DNA of 64,000 nt from Owenia fusiformis (Eukaryota; Annelida; Polychaeta; Sabellida; Oweniidae). The DNA lies in assembly GCA_903813345.2 (NCBI GenBank), contig CAIIXF020000002.1:19854455-19918454 (forward strand), in the 5' to 3' direction. The notes beneath the pieces are model-generated. The model saw only the letters and a list, made by a program, of their open reading frames with translations, searched no databases and was not told where the DNA came from. The translations under genes were made by a program, and so were the position numbers. Below are positions 43,280 through 55,052 of this stretch, piece after piece. How positions within the stretch are numbered: the stretch's first letter is position 1; each line of letters opens with the position of its first letter.

Positions 43280-45107
43280 ATGGAAGCCAGTACAAGTAGC
43301 AGTCCTGATGTCCATACAAGATGGCGAGGTCCTCCTATAAAAACAATCCCCTTAATCAAGGGCACTCTCTCTGAACACGAGGAACAACAATTAGAAATAC
43401 ACAACTTGGCTAAACTGAAACATAACACGGTGGAACTTGATGGACATATAGAGTATATCAAGACTCGAGTTATACAACCAATCATTGATAAATTCAACGG
43501 AATGTACCCACAGTTTGCAGTGAATGATGTTCTGCTTAATGGAAGCATGTCCAACAGGACTAAAATAATAACTCCTCATGAATGTGATTTTGTGCTCCCA
43601 ATGGCTCTCTCTAGATATGTAGTGGTATATCCCAGTGAGAGTACAGCTAAGTATTACACACCTGGTAAATTAGACGTAAAACTATCCAGTGAACAACATC
43701 CTGATGTATTACACCTCATCAAAGAGTACCCCGAGATGGTAAAACCAAACACTGCACTCATAGAAACAGGGTATATAATTCATTCGATCATTCGAGGAGC
43801 TGTTGCAGAATGTTTATCACAACTACACATGGAGGGTGCCATAACCCACAGGGGTATTACAGATCTGGAAAAAGAGCTGCCCGTAGAATCAATTCAACTG
43901 CGAAAGCATGACGTCATTATGGACAAAAGAGCGCACGGACCCAGCCTTCGCTTCAGGGTGTGGGGACCATTGTGTGTAACAGACATAGACCTGACATTCT
44001 GTCTGAAGATAACCAATATACCTGAACTGCCTTATTCAGAGGACAGCTTCTTCATGGCATTGGACATGGGACATCGCTGGATAAAATCATACTATGAGAA
44101 ACCTCATTTGCGAGCTTCAAGAATAGACGGTTATCATATTGAACTGAGAACACTGAAATATATTCTACTACAGCATGAGAAGAAGCGTCGTTACAATGAA
44201 AAGTCGACAAACTTTTATTCCCATGCACTTTTCACCATTGCAAGATCCAATCAGGAAGAATGTGACAGCAAGCCATCGCTGGGAAAAGGTTTCTCTGATA
44301 TCACACACAAACTAAGTCAGTTTCTTTTAAGATCTGTAGAGAATACAACAGAAGTTGAAGTCAGTACCAAATGGCTTGACGATCTCTTTGATAAAGACTG
44401 TACTGATATGCGTCTCGTATTTGGAGCAACAGATGTCACAGAAACGACAACACTTATATTTTCACTGGCTGTTTATATCCTGCCTGAATTATAGAAATCA
44501 GAAAGAATTACGTCATCAGACTTTTGCACATATCTTGAGCTGATTATTAAAGAGTGTGAGATGGAATACGTGAGAGAACATTTACTCCAAGATCCAAAAA
44601 GTAAGTTTACATCGGTTCAGAGGGAGGAAATCTCGTCCCTGAAGAAGAAGGAGGAGGTATCCAGGTATCATTGTTTACAAGACCATGGATTTCAAAAGTT
44701 TGCGGTTTTTATTGATACTCAGAAAATTATATCAAGACTGAAACCTATGATAACCAAGGTGGAATTGGATATTGAATCAGATAAAATAGATCCAATAGTA
44801 TGTGAGAGAAATAGTGAGCCAGACACTCCCTTACCTCAAGCGGACTCATTACGGCCTAACATCCTATAGTATTGCACGCAATAATGTATGTGTAGGTAAT
44901 TCCGACCCATCTCAAACTGTAAAGGAATCTCCTACATGCGAGAATACACATGTTTGTAATGATCAACATATATGTGGTAAATGCAGAAAGAGTTGCGGAA
45001 TGACAAGTACATGCTGGTTCTGCCACATCGCGAGATGTTATGAATGTAATCAACAAGAACACGAGTGTAAACCGTCGCCTTCGCCATGCCCGTTATATGA
45101 AAAATAA
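43280..45107 (+). CDS. cGAS-like receptor / Mab-21-domain nucleotidyltransferase, with internal TAG and frameshifted Cys-rich tail
   Basis: ATG at 43280 opens 404 codons. The nucleotidyltransferase signature is at residues 88-103: GS, then TKIITPHECDF, where E101 and D103 match the metal-binding ExD of cGAS-type enzymes. D235/D237 in VTDIDLTFCLKI sit where the third acidic residue is expected. The C-terminal helical half (HIELRTLKYILLQHEKKRRY, NFYSHALFTIA, LSQFLLRSVE) fits the Mab-21/cGAS fold. The frame meets TAG at 44492-44494, yet continues open in the same frame to 44869. From about 44820-44870 the reading moves +1 into a Cys-rich segment ending at 45107 (CGKCRKSC, CWFCHIARCYEC), a likely zinc-binding module. 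The family makes cyclic or linear nucleotide second messengers on sensing nucleic acid. The TAG, the shift and the intronless form suggest a recent pseudogene, readthrough, or a variant or assembly error. Confidence 0.75.
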
Positions 45108-45857
45108 ACAAGATGAATGGATGAATGATGAATCGACTTGGAAGAGAATAAAGTAGTCTTTTAATAGCACATGTGGTGCATATGTCTGTTTCGGCCTTCG
45201 GGTATGATATGGACATAAACATCAGGCGCAACAGGAGATGCATTTACTGATAATTGTGGTCACAGCGTGACCCAAGTCAATGACAAATATTAAATAAAAA
45301 AACTACAATACAACATGGAAAATATAGTGATAAACTTGCATAACCAGATAATATTGTATTACGGATGACATTTGTATATCTTTGATTCCTTATTCCTTAT
45401 AGGTTTTATTATATAAATAAAACATCCTTAAAAACGCTCAGGTTGCAACAAATAACGTCTCCAATGACAAAAATGTCTACGGGGAGCATGTCTCCGACCC
45501 CCCCCCCCCCCCGATGCGCGACCTTCTTCAACGCCATCACTTGCCTAGCAATCTATATTTTCTGGAAAGTAGGTTTTGGGTTTTAGATATCACGGTTTTA
45601 GACACTGAAGTTTAAAACTGGCTTTAACAATGAGAAATAATCAGTTCACGTAAAGTGTTTTTGTAATACTAGTAAACGAATATTTCGTTGGAAAATAAGG
45701 AGGATTAATTTGATTTGGCAAGCTGTGAACGTTCGCACATCGGAGGGGCATTCAATATTGAAATAAATTGACAGCCATCATTTCAAATTTTCCAGAAATT
45801 ATTCGAAAGAGATATGTTCTAAGAAATCAACGTATAAGCCTTCTTTTTAAATTGTAA
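45108..45857. other. Gene-free stretch
   Basis: Follows the cGAS-like gene. A C homopolymer (about 45500-45513) after GGGGAGCATGTCTCCGA resembles the GGGGAGCATGCCCC motif near 28262, so it is probably a transposon-end fragment. Confidence 0.4.
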
Positions 45858-46620
45858 CCCTACTATCACACCAAACTAGTTTTCACTACGTTCTCAAAAC
45901 GGGCTTCAACTGTGTACGAACGGACTGGACGTACTTAAAACCGTTCGGGGTCTATTTACAAACTTCATCGAACGTACTCGAACGGGTAGGTCCTCTAGAA
46001 CTTAGATCATGCTCAAAATGTTCTCGTGGTCGATACGTTCTACAATTAGAACAAGTGACCTAACGACGAGCAGGAATTACTACGAGTAACGGAACCGTCG
46101 TACTTCAATCCTCAGGGACGTTTTAACAACGAGTTGAACTGTCTGAGGACGTATTGAGAACGAGGTAGAACTAATTGCAAACGGGTTTAAACTGATTAAG
46201 AACGCATTTAACACTGCTTATGAACGAGTTGGCAAAAATATAGCTATCACACCAAACAAGTTGCCACTGCGTTCTTCAAAACTGGTTTTAAACTGAGTGC
46301 GAATGGAATGAACGGAGCTGCAACTTTCTAAGGTCTATTTACGAACTTCATGACCGTTCTCAGACGGGAAGGTTATTTTAGAATTTTGAATCGATTCAAT
46401 GTTGACCTTCTAGACTAAGGGACGCGTTCTACGACGTTGCACAACGACGTGGTGCGACCTGAACGAACTGCGGACGAGATGGACGTAGTGAAGACTGTTT
46501 AAGAACGAAGTAGCTAATTATTTTAGACATATTTCCCGATCACAGCCAGATTGAGCCCGTTTTACGACGTTTTCGTAGGACTGGCAAGAACGGGTGAGAA
46601 CTAGTTTGGTGTGATAGGGG
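45858..46620. mobile_element. CGTTC-rich TIR element, 763 bp, internally duplicated
   Basis: CCCTACTATCACACCAAACT on the left pairs with AGTTTGGTGTGATAGGGG on the right. GTAA lies just outside each end (possible 4-bp duplication). A second internal start, TATCACACCAAACAAGTTGC, at about 46244 divides it into two homologous ~380-base halves (shared GGTCTATTTACRAACTTCAT). GAACG/CGTTC words are spread throughout. Non-coding. A relative of the right half lies inverted at 59341-59856. Confidence 0.75.
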
Positions 46621-47139
46621 GTAATGAATTTTTGCAAAAGAACATGTTAGCAGTAGATCTATCGGACTATGCATTTTAAAAATGAATACATCGCTAAAAC
46701 AGAAAACTGTTGCATGTAGCAACACAGAAAAAAATGTTGCACCGAACAACAGAGAAATTGAATGCTTTATATATATATTATTTATTTATTTGGGCACCCT
46801 ATGGTGGATTCAGGGGAGCGCCTGGGACGCACCCTTCCCCTAAACCAACGTCTTGAAAATTCTTTACAAAGTAATTGATTTTATGTGCAAGATATTGTGC
46901 TCTGAAATTGCTCAGGATGCACCGAATGATATTCAATTTTCAGAAAACCTATTTTTCCAAGAAAGTAATTGTTCTGATGATGATCATATTCAAAGGACTG
47001 TGCTGGAGAGGATTAACATAATGATTATCCTTCGTGACATTTAAATGACCTCTGGCTCCATCATGACAAACCATGACATTTCATTTCTTCTCAGCCCTGA
47101 TATGTTTCAGGTGAAACAGAAAGATACTATGAGTATCAG
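46621..47139. other. Gene-free stretch
   Basis: Short (TA)n and TTTATT runs at about 46765-46790. The 46853-47044 open frame (63 codons) has no recognised domain. Confidence 0.45.
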
Positions 47140-47760
47140 AATGCCTGGCTCTTGCAGGAGGAACATCATTGGGATACATAATTCGCATGTAACGTTATAC
47201 GTAAATAAACTTTGGATTCATATTAGGATTCATTTTGGGATTCAAACAAAGTTGGCGAATCCTAATATGAGCTCATATTTGTATTGGTATTGAGATTCCA
47301 ACAGCATGATACAGAAAAATCGACTTTCTTCGCTCGAATGATATAAAAACCATATTGGGATTCATTCAGGATTCAAATCTGGATAAACCCTTGGGATACA
47401 CACATAGTTGGCGAATCCTAATGAGCCCATATTTCTATTGGTATTAACATTCGACCACATACATTTGCTGCAGGGAGACCTACATCATTCGCTTTATGAT
47501 ATAAATAACCATATTTTGATTATTAGGATTCAAACAAGTTTGCGAATCCTAATAACATAAGCTCATATTTGTATTGGTATTGATATTCGAACACATTTGA
47601 AACAGAAAAGTCGTCTTTCTTCGCTAGAATGATATAAACAACCATATTAGGATTCATATTAGGATTCAAATTGGGATTCGACGAATCCTAAAATGAGATC
47701 ATATTTGTATTGGTATCAAGATTCGAACACATTTGATACAGAAAAATCGTCTTAAATCGT
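47140..47760 (+). repeat. GGCGAATCCTAAT tandem array, ~4 units of 110-190 bp
   Basis: Each unit has TTGGCGAATCCTAATATGAG, CATATTTGTATTGGTATTGA, GATTCGAACACATTTGA and GAATGATATAAA.AACCATAT, with runs of TTAGGATTCA between. Units start near 47255, 47410, 47543 and 47683. TTAGGATTC and GAATCCTAA allow hairpins. Confidence 0.8.
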
Positions 47761-48295
47761 GACACTTTTGGAGGGTCATGTTTGGAACTGTATATACAAT
47801 ACAGTTTTTGCTCCTTAGGAAAACTTGAAGATGACTTAACCTCTTCCCGTTATTCATTAGCAAAAGGAGAAATACAGAACTCCTTGCAGTGTTCTCCACA
47901 AGAATCTTTCTCAAGTATGTGCAAAATTCTCATTTTCACAATTCAGACCGAGACTGATAATAATATGACATGATTTTTATAATTTTCAAGTGGGTGCAAA
48001 TGGATTTTCAGGTGGGTGTAAGCCTGTTTTTAAAATCCCAGATGGGTGCTGCGCCCACTTGCTTTAATGCTGGGGAGATCACTGCATTGTCCAAAAGTAT
48101 TTCTTTTTATATCTAAAAAGATTCTACAATAGATATAGTTCGCATGTACCTCTGACTGAAGAAACTGCAAATGACTCATCCCCCCATTTCATTCAATAAA
48201 TACTCACTTATCCCAAAATCATTTCTTCAAATATACCCTTTATACCCATGAAGGAATTTGAACACATGTTTGAAGCCACCTTCACTAATCATACG

Positions 48296-48505
48296 CTCTC
48301 TGTGGAATACCACTTTTCAGATCTTCTGTCTTGAGAAATTCTTCCCAGAGTTCAGAGACATGGAAATAAAGGTATTTTGGAGCCATGTCTGGTGAGTTAG
48401 GGCCCATTCCCAGTTTGGTTTATAGTTGTTTGATCCCCATGCTGTCCAATTGATTCTGTGTTTTTACTGTTTGACAAGGTGCATTATTCCTAATGCAGGA
48501 TGAGG
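48296..48505 (-). pseudogene. Tc1/mariner-type transposase remnant (DDE C-terminal part)
   Basis: Reading the minus strand from about 48502, the frame gives NNAPCQTVKTQNQLDSMGIK, a stop, then LGMGPNSPDMAPKYLYFH and a short tail to another stop. NAPC.T and PNSPDMAP are the signature DNAPCHT and SPDLNP/SPDLAP motifs around the second and third catalytic residues. Here the first D of DNAPC is N, and a stop lies between the motifs, so it is dead. No flanking TIRs were found. Confidence 0.65.
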
Positions 48506-48684
48506 CGATGTACCAACTCTGGTCCTTTCTTGTGAATGGCATTCAGACATGTGTTCATGGACTGGATAAAACATCACCAAAATGTTTTGAATATAGTAGC
48601 AAATATATAGAACACCTTAAAAATAAGAATGTACAATTGAATGCTTTGAACCTAACAAAATATGGTGGTACAATTTTTGATTTA

Positions 48685-48745
48685 AAGGGGCCCAAAATTT
48701 TTTCGAAAGTTGAAAATTTTCCAGTCTCAAAATTTGGGCCCCTTG
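48685..48745. repeat. GGGGCCCAAAATTTT hairpin
   Basis: GGGGCCCAAAATTTTTTCGA (48688 on) is answered by TCAAAATTTGGGCCCC ending about 48743. Similar GGGCCC..AAATTTTG sequence lies near 32570. Confidence 0.65.
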
Positions 48746-51491
48746 TTAATTACTTGATCCCCCACTGTATTATTGTCATTCCTTTCATTATAGTCACGGA
48801 CCTGAAATCATAGATTGAGTTTTTGTGAAGTTTTACAGCCCATGTAGTCATTTCTTTGCAGTTTGAGCCCATACCCTAAACATACTCCCACTAGGCTTAA
48901 AAAGAAATATTATATAGTGCGACTCTGTTCTGAACATCAACATTTCAAATTCACCAGGATAACATTTTCGGTGAAATCATTTTTCAACTATTGATAAATA
49001 AATTGCATAGCTTTGTATCACATTTCATGTTTTTCCCATGTCAATGGGGTAATAAAAGAGAATTTAAAACTGTCTGATTCATATTATTCAACAAAAACAC
49101 AAAGTCATGTGGAATTGTTTTCAATTTAATTTTATTAAAATCACAAAAATAAACACATGAAAACAAAATAATAATTTATATCATTTTTATTTTCATAATT
49201 CTGGTTATTCTACACATGTTTGCAATGTATGTACCCAAATACATTAATTTTGCAGATCAAGGCAATACAACACGTAAATGATAACTCAGAGTATATAGCT
49301 TTACATTCAGAGTCAATGAGGGAACATACCCAGCATGCAACTTCATCTTTCTTTACTCTTATGGAATCTTAAGTCTTATGCAACTTCATTTTTAGCTTCA
49401 TGCAACTTCATCTTTGAATGTCTATAGTCTCATACAACTTCATCTCAAAATGTAACAAATTCAAAAAAGTAAATATGATCCATAACTTGACTAAATTCAA
49501 AAAAGTAAATATGATCCATAACTTGACTTTAGACCAATGATATAATTCATAGTTTGAGAGTATGGGATCTACAATATATTCCACCATCTAATAAAAAAGC
49601 ACAATAAAACTTGCAATATATGCAGAACTCTAATACTGCAACTTCATCCATAATTGTTTTTCAATACTGTCAAATATTTAAATTTTGCATTAAATATGGA
49701 ATACATCATTTCCAAACCTTTAAAATCTTGATTCAAAGTTTAGGGTGCTTCAGCCTAAAGAAGTGATGATGGATTTTACAATTAATCTAAGATAGCCTAA
49801 ATTGGTTCATTGGAGGACATCAAATATTAATAACAATTACAATCATTAGTTACTATTTTCAGATATTATGCATGATATAGATAGTATGATAGAACGAAAA
49901 TGTTTTGTTGGCTCAAATAGCCTAGTTTATATTTTTATATACATGTATCCAGAAGCATGTTACCATATCCACCATTAACTGATAAAGCAAATGATATAAT
50001 TTATATTTAACACAGGTTTTGATCAGGAATAGAGTGAATTAATTACATGTACAGCACTTGAAGAATTTTATACACTGTTCTTCTTAATTTGGAGCTACTT
50101 ATTTTGGCTGATGTGCTGTTTTGAACTTTTGACAGCTACTTTATTTGGAGGACTTGCAATATTACAATGCATTGGTACTACTCGTAATTTACACAGTACT
50201 AAAACTACCGGGGAATTTGGCGGCTACTTAATTTGGCGGACTTTAACGATTTGGCAGATCCAACAAAAAATGGGCGCCAAATAAAACAGAACTTCAGTAA
50301 AAGGAAGAAAATGATTAATGTACAATTGTATTTGCCACATTTCAATTATTATTCACAACCACAGAAATCATTGAATAATTGAATCAATCCTCATCCTATT
50401 TATAAAAAAACTCTTTTCAACATATCTTCAATAGACTGGTTAAAGGACAATATAAATCTACACTATAGCAGCCATAGACATGCATAGACATGCACAATAC
50501 ATGCAATAGAAACATATCAGTGAAAATGAGCAATTTTTAATTTTTTTCTAATTTTGACAATTTACTGACATTGCCTTATGAGTCATATATACATGGAAAA
50601 CCAATATCACAAAAATATTACACTATCATTAATATCAATGCTGTTGTTCCATTCATTCTCCTGCAATCATGGGATAGACAGATATATTACACAGGGCAAT
50701 TGGACGTTCTTTCACAAATGAAAAATCACTTCAGCGTGTTGTGTATTAAGGCACCCCAAAATGCACTACTAAGTCTTCTTTATGTTTCACCTTCACTTCA
50801 GGTAATGTCTTTGATGCTAATTCTGCGGCATTTGTTATCTGAAGTAAGAAATAAATAAATACATAGGCCTACATGTATGTACTAATCTTGTAAATGTTCC
50901 TCAATATAAGCTTTAAATGAACTAAACATCACGTATCGCACCTTAATGAAATACCTTTGAATGAACATAATAAAATGCCAACTAATTAGAAATTCACTGT
51001 TTTTATTAACCAACCCAAAAAATCAATTTGTCATTAATGCAAAACTAATTACATTGAGGGGATGACAAGAATAATGAAAATGTGTGACCGATAATGCAAC
51101 TTTAATTTTCAATTGTTTTTCAAAAAAGTTCAAAAATGGAAAAAACAGGGACGGAGGCCAGGGAAGTTTACATTTCATGAAAGTAGTTTTGCAAAAATAA
51201 CATTTTGAGTCAACCCCTTAAGCCTTACGAGTTGAATGTCTTGTTGTGAAACAGGCCTTGCTGCCAGGACGACATGTGGGGCTGCTATACCATTGGGTAA
51301 CCTAGGCCCATGTCTTAGCTTCTGTGAATTGTTGCATATATTAGCTACTCTAGCACTGAAATAAAAACAATAAGGCATGAACTAATCTGCTATGACATTG
51401 GGTAACCTAGTTGTTGTAGCTTCTGTGAATTGTTGCATAGCTAGCTACTCTAGCACAACTGAAACAACAAAAAACCATAAGCCATGAACTA
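48746..51491. other. Gene-free AT-rich stretch
   Basis: No gene supported. A 37-base duplication AAATTCAAAAAAGTAAATAT...CATAACTTGACT occurs at about 49445-49525. Fragments of the CGCCAAATTAA family are at about 50205-50290. A CATTGGGTAACCTAG...CTAGCTACTCTAGCAC partial duplication lies at about 51290-51480. Confidence 0.45.
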
Positions 51492-51629
51492 ATGCCTGGG
51501 TCACATTTGCTCAGATTCATCGGCCAGGCGATTAAGTGTTTTGTTCAATATTGTATTCAGTTTTGAACAAAATACTCAATCGGCCAGGCGCCGGAGTGAA
51601 AATCGGAACAAATGTGACCAAGGCATAAG
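51492..51629. mobile_element. Palindromic MITE, copy 1 (AATGCCTGGGTCACATTTGC)
   Basis: AATGCCTGGGTCACATTTGC at the left is mirrored by CAAATGTGACCAAGGCAT at the right. The centre is a palindrome built on CGGCCAGGCG, GAGTATTTTGTTCAA-type and TTGAACAAAATACTCAATCG. Copy 2 at 62873-63018 has the same design. Confidence 0.85.
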
Positions 51630-52002
51630 CTATCCTTAGTTAAACCCCTGTCCATATGTGTGAGGTGTGAAAATTGCGTATGTTGTGAACTTTAACAACA
51701 AAACTAAATTATCCTTTGAATTATTTCAATGGAGTAAAACGCTCTGTTAGGAGCATCTCCACGTGGTTACAGAGCAATAAAACAACACATTCATTGAAGC
51801 TAGCTATTTTAGCTATTTTCTTAGTGTGATCACTTTCGAGCCATGACTAACCATCCATGAGTGATTTGCTTCAATAAAATCATGTACATTTTAATTCATT
51901 ATTATTTGAAAGCCCACTCACCCATACTGTCTTGCTCTGTCCATATACTCATGTTGCTCAATTGCGTGTGAATCCATTGCAGCAACATCTATCACATTGC
52001 TG
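51630..52002. other. Gene-free stretch
   Basis: AT-rich. No supportable gene or repeat. Confidence 0.4.
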
Positions 52003-52195
52003 AAAACAAGATGAGTTGGATAAAAAATTTAATTAAATCTTGACGGTGTCCTAATTTTAAATGTGAAATACTTCTGGCAAAGAATTCAGATTTATTGAAA
52101 ACAAGATAAATCGGACTAAACATTTTAATGAAATCTTAACGGTACCCAAATTTTACATGTGAAATACTACTGGCAAGGAATTCAAAATTATCTAA
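52003..52195 (+). repeat. ~95-bp tandem duplication
   Basis: GAAAACAAGATGAGTTGGAT then AAATCTTGACGGTGTCC and GTGAAATACTTCTGGCAAAG is followed by a diverged second copy (GAAAACAAGATAAATCGGAC ... GTGAAATACTACTGGCAAGG). Confidence 0.75.
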
Positions 52196-52668
52196 ATGAC
52201 GGTGTTGTGAAAGGGCAATATATTGGTTGCAATACAGAGATTTTATAAAGCTGTTGGACATTTCCAACACAATAGGTCCGACCAAGATGGTGGGAAGCCA
52301 TCAAAATTTTAACCACATAAAAATGTAGATTTCAAGGCTTTAGACAAAAGAAAAATACATCTCAACTACACAAATAAACAGATTTTATTAACTACATGCA
52401 ACATAAGAGTTCTAAAAAACTAGAGACTGTTTGTGCAAGGCTAGATCTTACTTTGCAGTTTGGTTTAGTATTCTGCTTAATGCCGACTGTTCATCATTGT
52501 GTTGAACCTGTGGTTGCACAGTCTGGGCCCTACCATATGTGCCATAGCTGTCACTGAAATTTTGGATAGTAATGTAAAACATGTTACTTTAAAGGAATGC
52601 TAGGGGTGTCCAGGGTGTTTAAGCAAAAATGGTAAAAAATCTTTCAAATTTATGCAGTTTTCATCATT
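52196..52668. other. Gene-free stretch
   Basis: No coding or RNA feature supported. Confidence 0.4.
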
Positions 52669-52672
52669 TTAA

Positions 52673-52965
52673 CCTCTTGAATACCCAGAGTGACGGATAT
52701 ATCCGTCACAAATGAAATAAGACTGGTGCCCAGAGGGACGAGAAAATCCGTCACAAAATTTTTCACAAAAATTGCTCTCATTTGAACAATTTTCATCCAA
52801 TTTACACAAAAATTGTTTTAAAATGTGTAGAAATGATCTCTGCCGTCCAATTTTACTAAGCTGAGCATCTTAAGTTGTATAGGTATGTAATAAAATGTCA
52901 AAAGGTGGCAAAAAATGAAAAATTCTCTTGTTTCATGCCAATTTTAGAGCCTGGGATTCAAGAGG
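52673..52965. mobile_element. TTAA-flanked MITE (piggyBac/Kolobok-type), 293 bp
   Basis: CCTCTTGAATACCCAG on the left pairs with CTGGGATTCAAGAGG on the right, and each is bordered by TTAA (52669-52672 and 52966-52969). TTAA duplication is the mark of piggyBac and Kolobok elements. Inside is a perfect 20-base palindrome GTGACGGATATATCCGTCAC (52690-52709). Confidence 0.85.
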
Positions 52966-53321
52966 TTAAGCAGCTTTCAAGTGATTTTGGCCAAAATTGT
53001 CAGATTTGAGCCCCTTAAAATTTTCTAAAAACTGACCTCCCATTCGGGCATCATTGCAGCATCATTTGAAAGTTTAAAAAGCATTATGGAATCTACAAAA
53101 CTGAGTTAAGTCAAAATGAATCTTAAAATTGAAAAATTTTAGTATTGGGAATTGAGTTGAGTACATGTTTTACAAAAAGATTTAAGTGAAGTTGAATACT
53201 TTTGAACATTATGAAAATTAAAGTTGTCAAATCAACATCAAGAAAAACTGTTTAATTAATGCTATGACTATTAGCTACAGTCAACAAACAATTCCAAATG
53301 TTGATTTGCAGACAGATAAAA

Positions 53322-53442
53322 TGAGGGATTAACATGCAAAATGTCACCACCTGCCATTTGTTACAGACATAGAATGCCAAACACCAACTGCCAAATACCA
53401 TCCATAAAAAGTTTAGTTGGAGACTATAATAATATGTCACAA
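53322..53442 (+). repeat. Dispersed ~120-bp repeat, copy 3
   Basis: GGATTAACATGCAAAATGTC then CACCACCTGCCATTTGTTAC; closes with AATAATATGTCACAAC. Same family as 281-421 and 24887-25003. Confidence 0.7.
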
Positions 53443-54234
53443 CTTCTAGCGGTGACTCCAAAACCATCTCAAATGCTAAGTAGGTCTCCCATCAAATAGC
53501 CATAATTGAGAAATAAAATTATACATGTTATTCAAGTGGTGCAAGCCTTTTCAGAAAAGGTGCAGCAACTAGTCATCGCTAACTTTAATGTGTCCTTCAG
53601 TACCTTGGTGCGGATCCTGGTGTGTTATTACTGACTGGGTCTCCGAGTAAGCGGGTAGTGGAACTAGGCTCTCCCTGGAATAACGTTATACAGCAATGTA
53701 CACATTACAGGAAATTTTTGAAATGCCACCTATTTTTCTGTCTGGTCAAAACGTTGTAGATTAGATGAGTTGAGTATGACTGTTTCAGTTGCATTTTCAA
53801 TTGAATTCTTGCTTTCTGAAGATGCTTGATTAGGTTGATAGCTGTTGTCCAAACGCAGCTGTTACATTAAATTTTATGAGGGCACACTAAATGCTTGCAC
53901 ACATTCCATTTGCTTGGTACTTTAGATCTATAGTCAGTCATACAGTGATATTGGTACATAACGACCAACATTTTGGTCCACTGCATTTTAATTAACAAAG
54001 TTACAAAAATCATTCCTTTAATCTCAGCCCAGAGAAAAAAGGTATAAAGGAAACAGAGATTTTTCGACTGTCACACAAAAATAGTTTTCGGACTTTTTAA
54101 ATTTATTTTTCAGTTTTCGCCACAGACAGCTATCAAATATCTAATATGATAGAATGAAGTCTGCTTATTTAGAAAAAAAAATTCTAAATAATTTTTTTCT
54201 CATGCCAGAAGCTTTGATCGGGGATATTAATATC
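53443..54234. other. Gene-free stretch
   Basis: No gene supported. Confidence 0.4.
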
Positions 54235-54565
54235 ACTGTACTCCTGGTCACGCTTTTCGCGAGTTTTGGAAAATTCACGAAATATAATAGCTGCGAAATT
54301 CCAGTAGTTCTAATTAGCGAAATATAATATTCCCAAAATGGCTCAAGATGAAGCCTAAATCTTCGGGTGAAGGGAAAAACATGGCTGATATTAAAATGGA
54401 AATGGTGTTCTTTTGCATTCTTAAGGACTTAACTTAAAAAGAGAAAATTTATAGCAGCAAAATTTCATAGAAGCTTAAAATTAGCGAAATATAATAAACG
54501 CAAAATTTCAAAATCACGAAATCGTGAAATAAAATGGCGTCAAATATTAGTGGGAGTACTGTATA
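54235..54565. mobile_element. GTACTCC TIR element with ACGAAATATAATA words
   Basis: CTGTACTCCTGGTCACGC on the left and GTGGGAGTACTGTA on the right are imperfect inverted ends. GCGAAATATAATA recurs three times inside. A Tc1/mariner-like MITE is likely. Confidence 0.55.
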
Positions 54566-54702
54566 TGTTTCTTAATTAAACTTTCTATTTTTATGATTTG
54601 TCATAGTTTTAACATTTCTTGATAATCTCTAAATAGATATGGCTATCATGATGTCATGTCCTTGAGGGACAACTTGGCCCAAAAAAGAAAGAAAGTTGCC
54701 AG

Positions 54703-55052
54703 TGTGCATGTTCGGAATTTTTCTGCATTCCTCAATTGAGTCACATGTTATTTTTCAAAGAGGAATCACTCCTTCCCCACATTGTCTACATCTTCCAGTT
54801 TCGCACAAAGAGTGCACTTATGTACCTAGAAAAGACTGATGGGATGTGAAAGATTTTCTGAATTTTTCCACTGAATTTCCTTGTTTTTTAATACATTTTA
54901 TCAAAACATTCTTCTTCACATTCTTTTGTAGGTACATTAGTATACCTGTTGTGCAAAAGTGAGAGATGTAGACATTGTGGGGAAGGAGTGATTCAAATTT
55001 GAAAAATAACATTTCAATCAATTGAGGGTTGCAACAAAATTCCGAACATGCA
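54703..55052. repeat. 350-bp palindromic element with ~125-bp arms
   Basis: TGCATGTTCGGAATTTTTCT, CAATTGAGTCACATGTTATT and GGAATCACTCCTTCCCCACA are mirrored on the right by TGTGGGGAAGGAGTGATTC, AATAACATTTCAATCAATTG and AAAATTCCGAACATGCA, with a ~95-base centre. Confidence 0.8.

Noticed and set aside
43174-43579. Minus-strand frames of 126 and 62 codons
   Set aside because: Antisense of the cGAS-like coding sequence.
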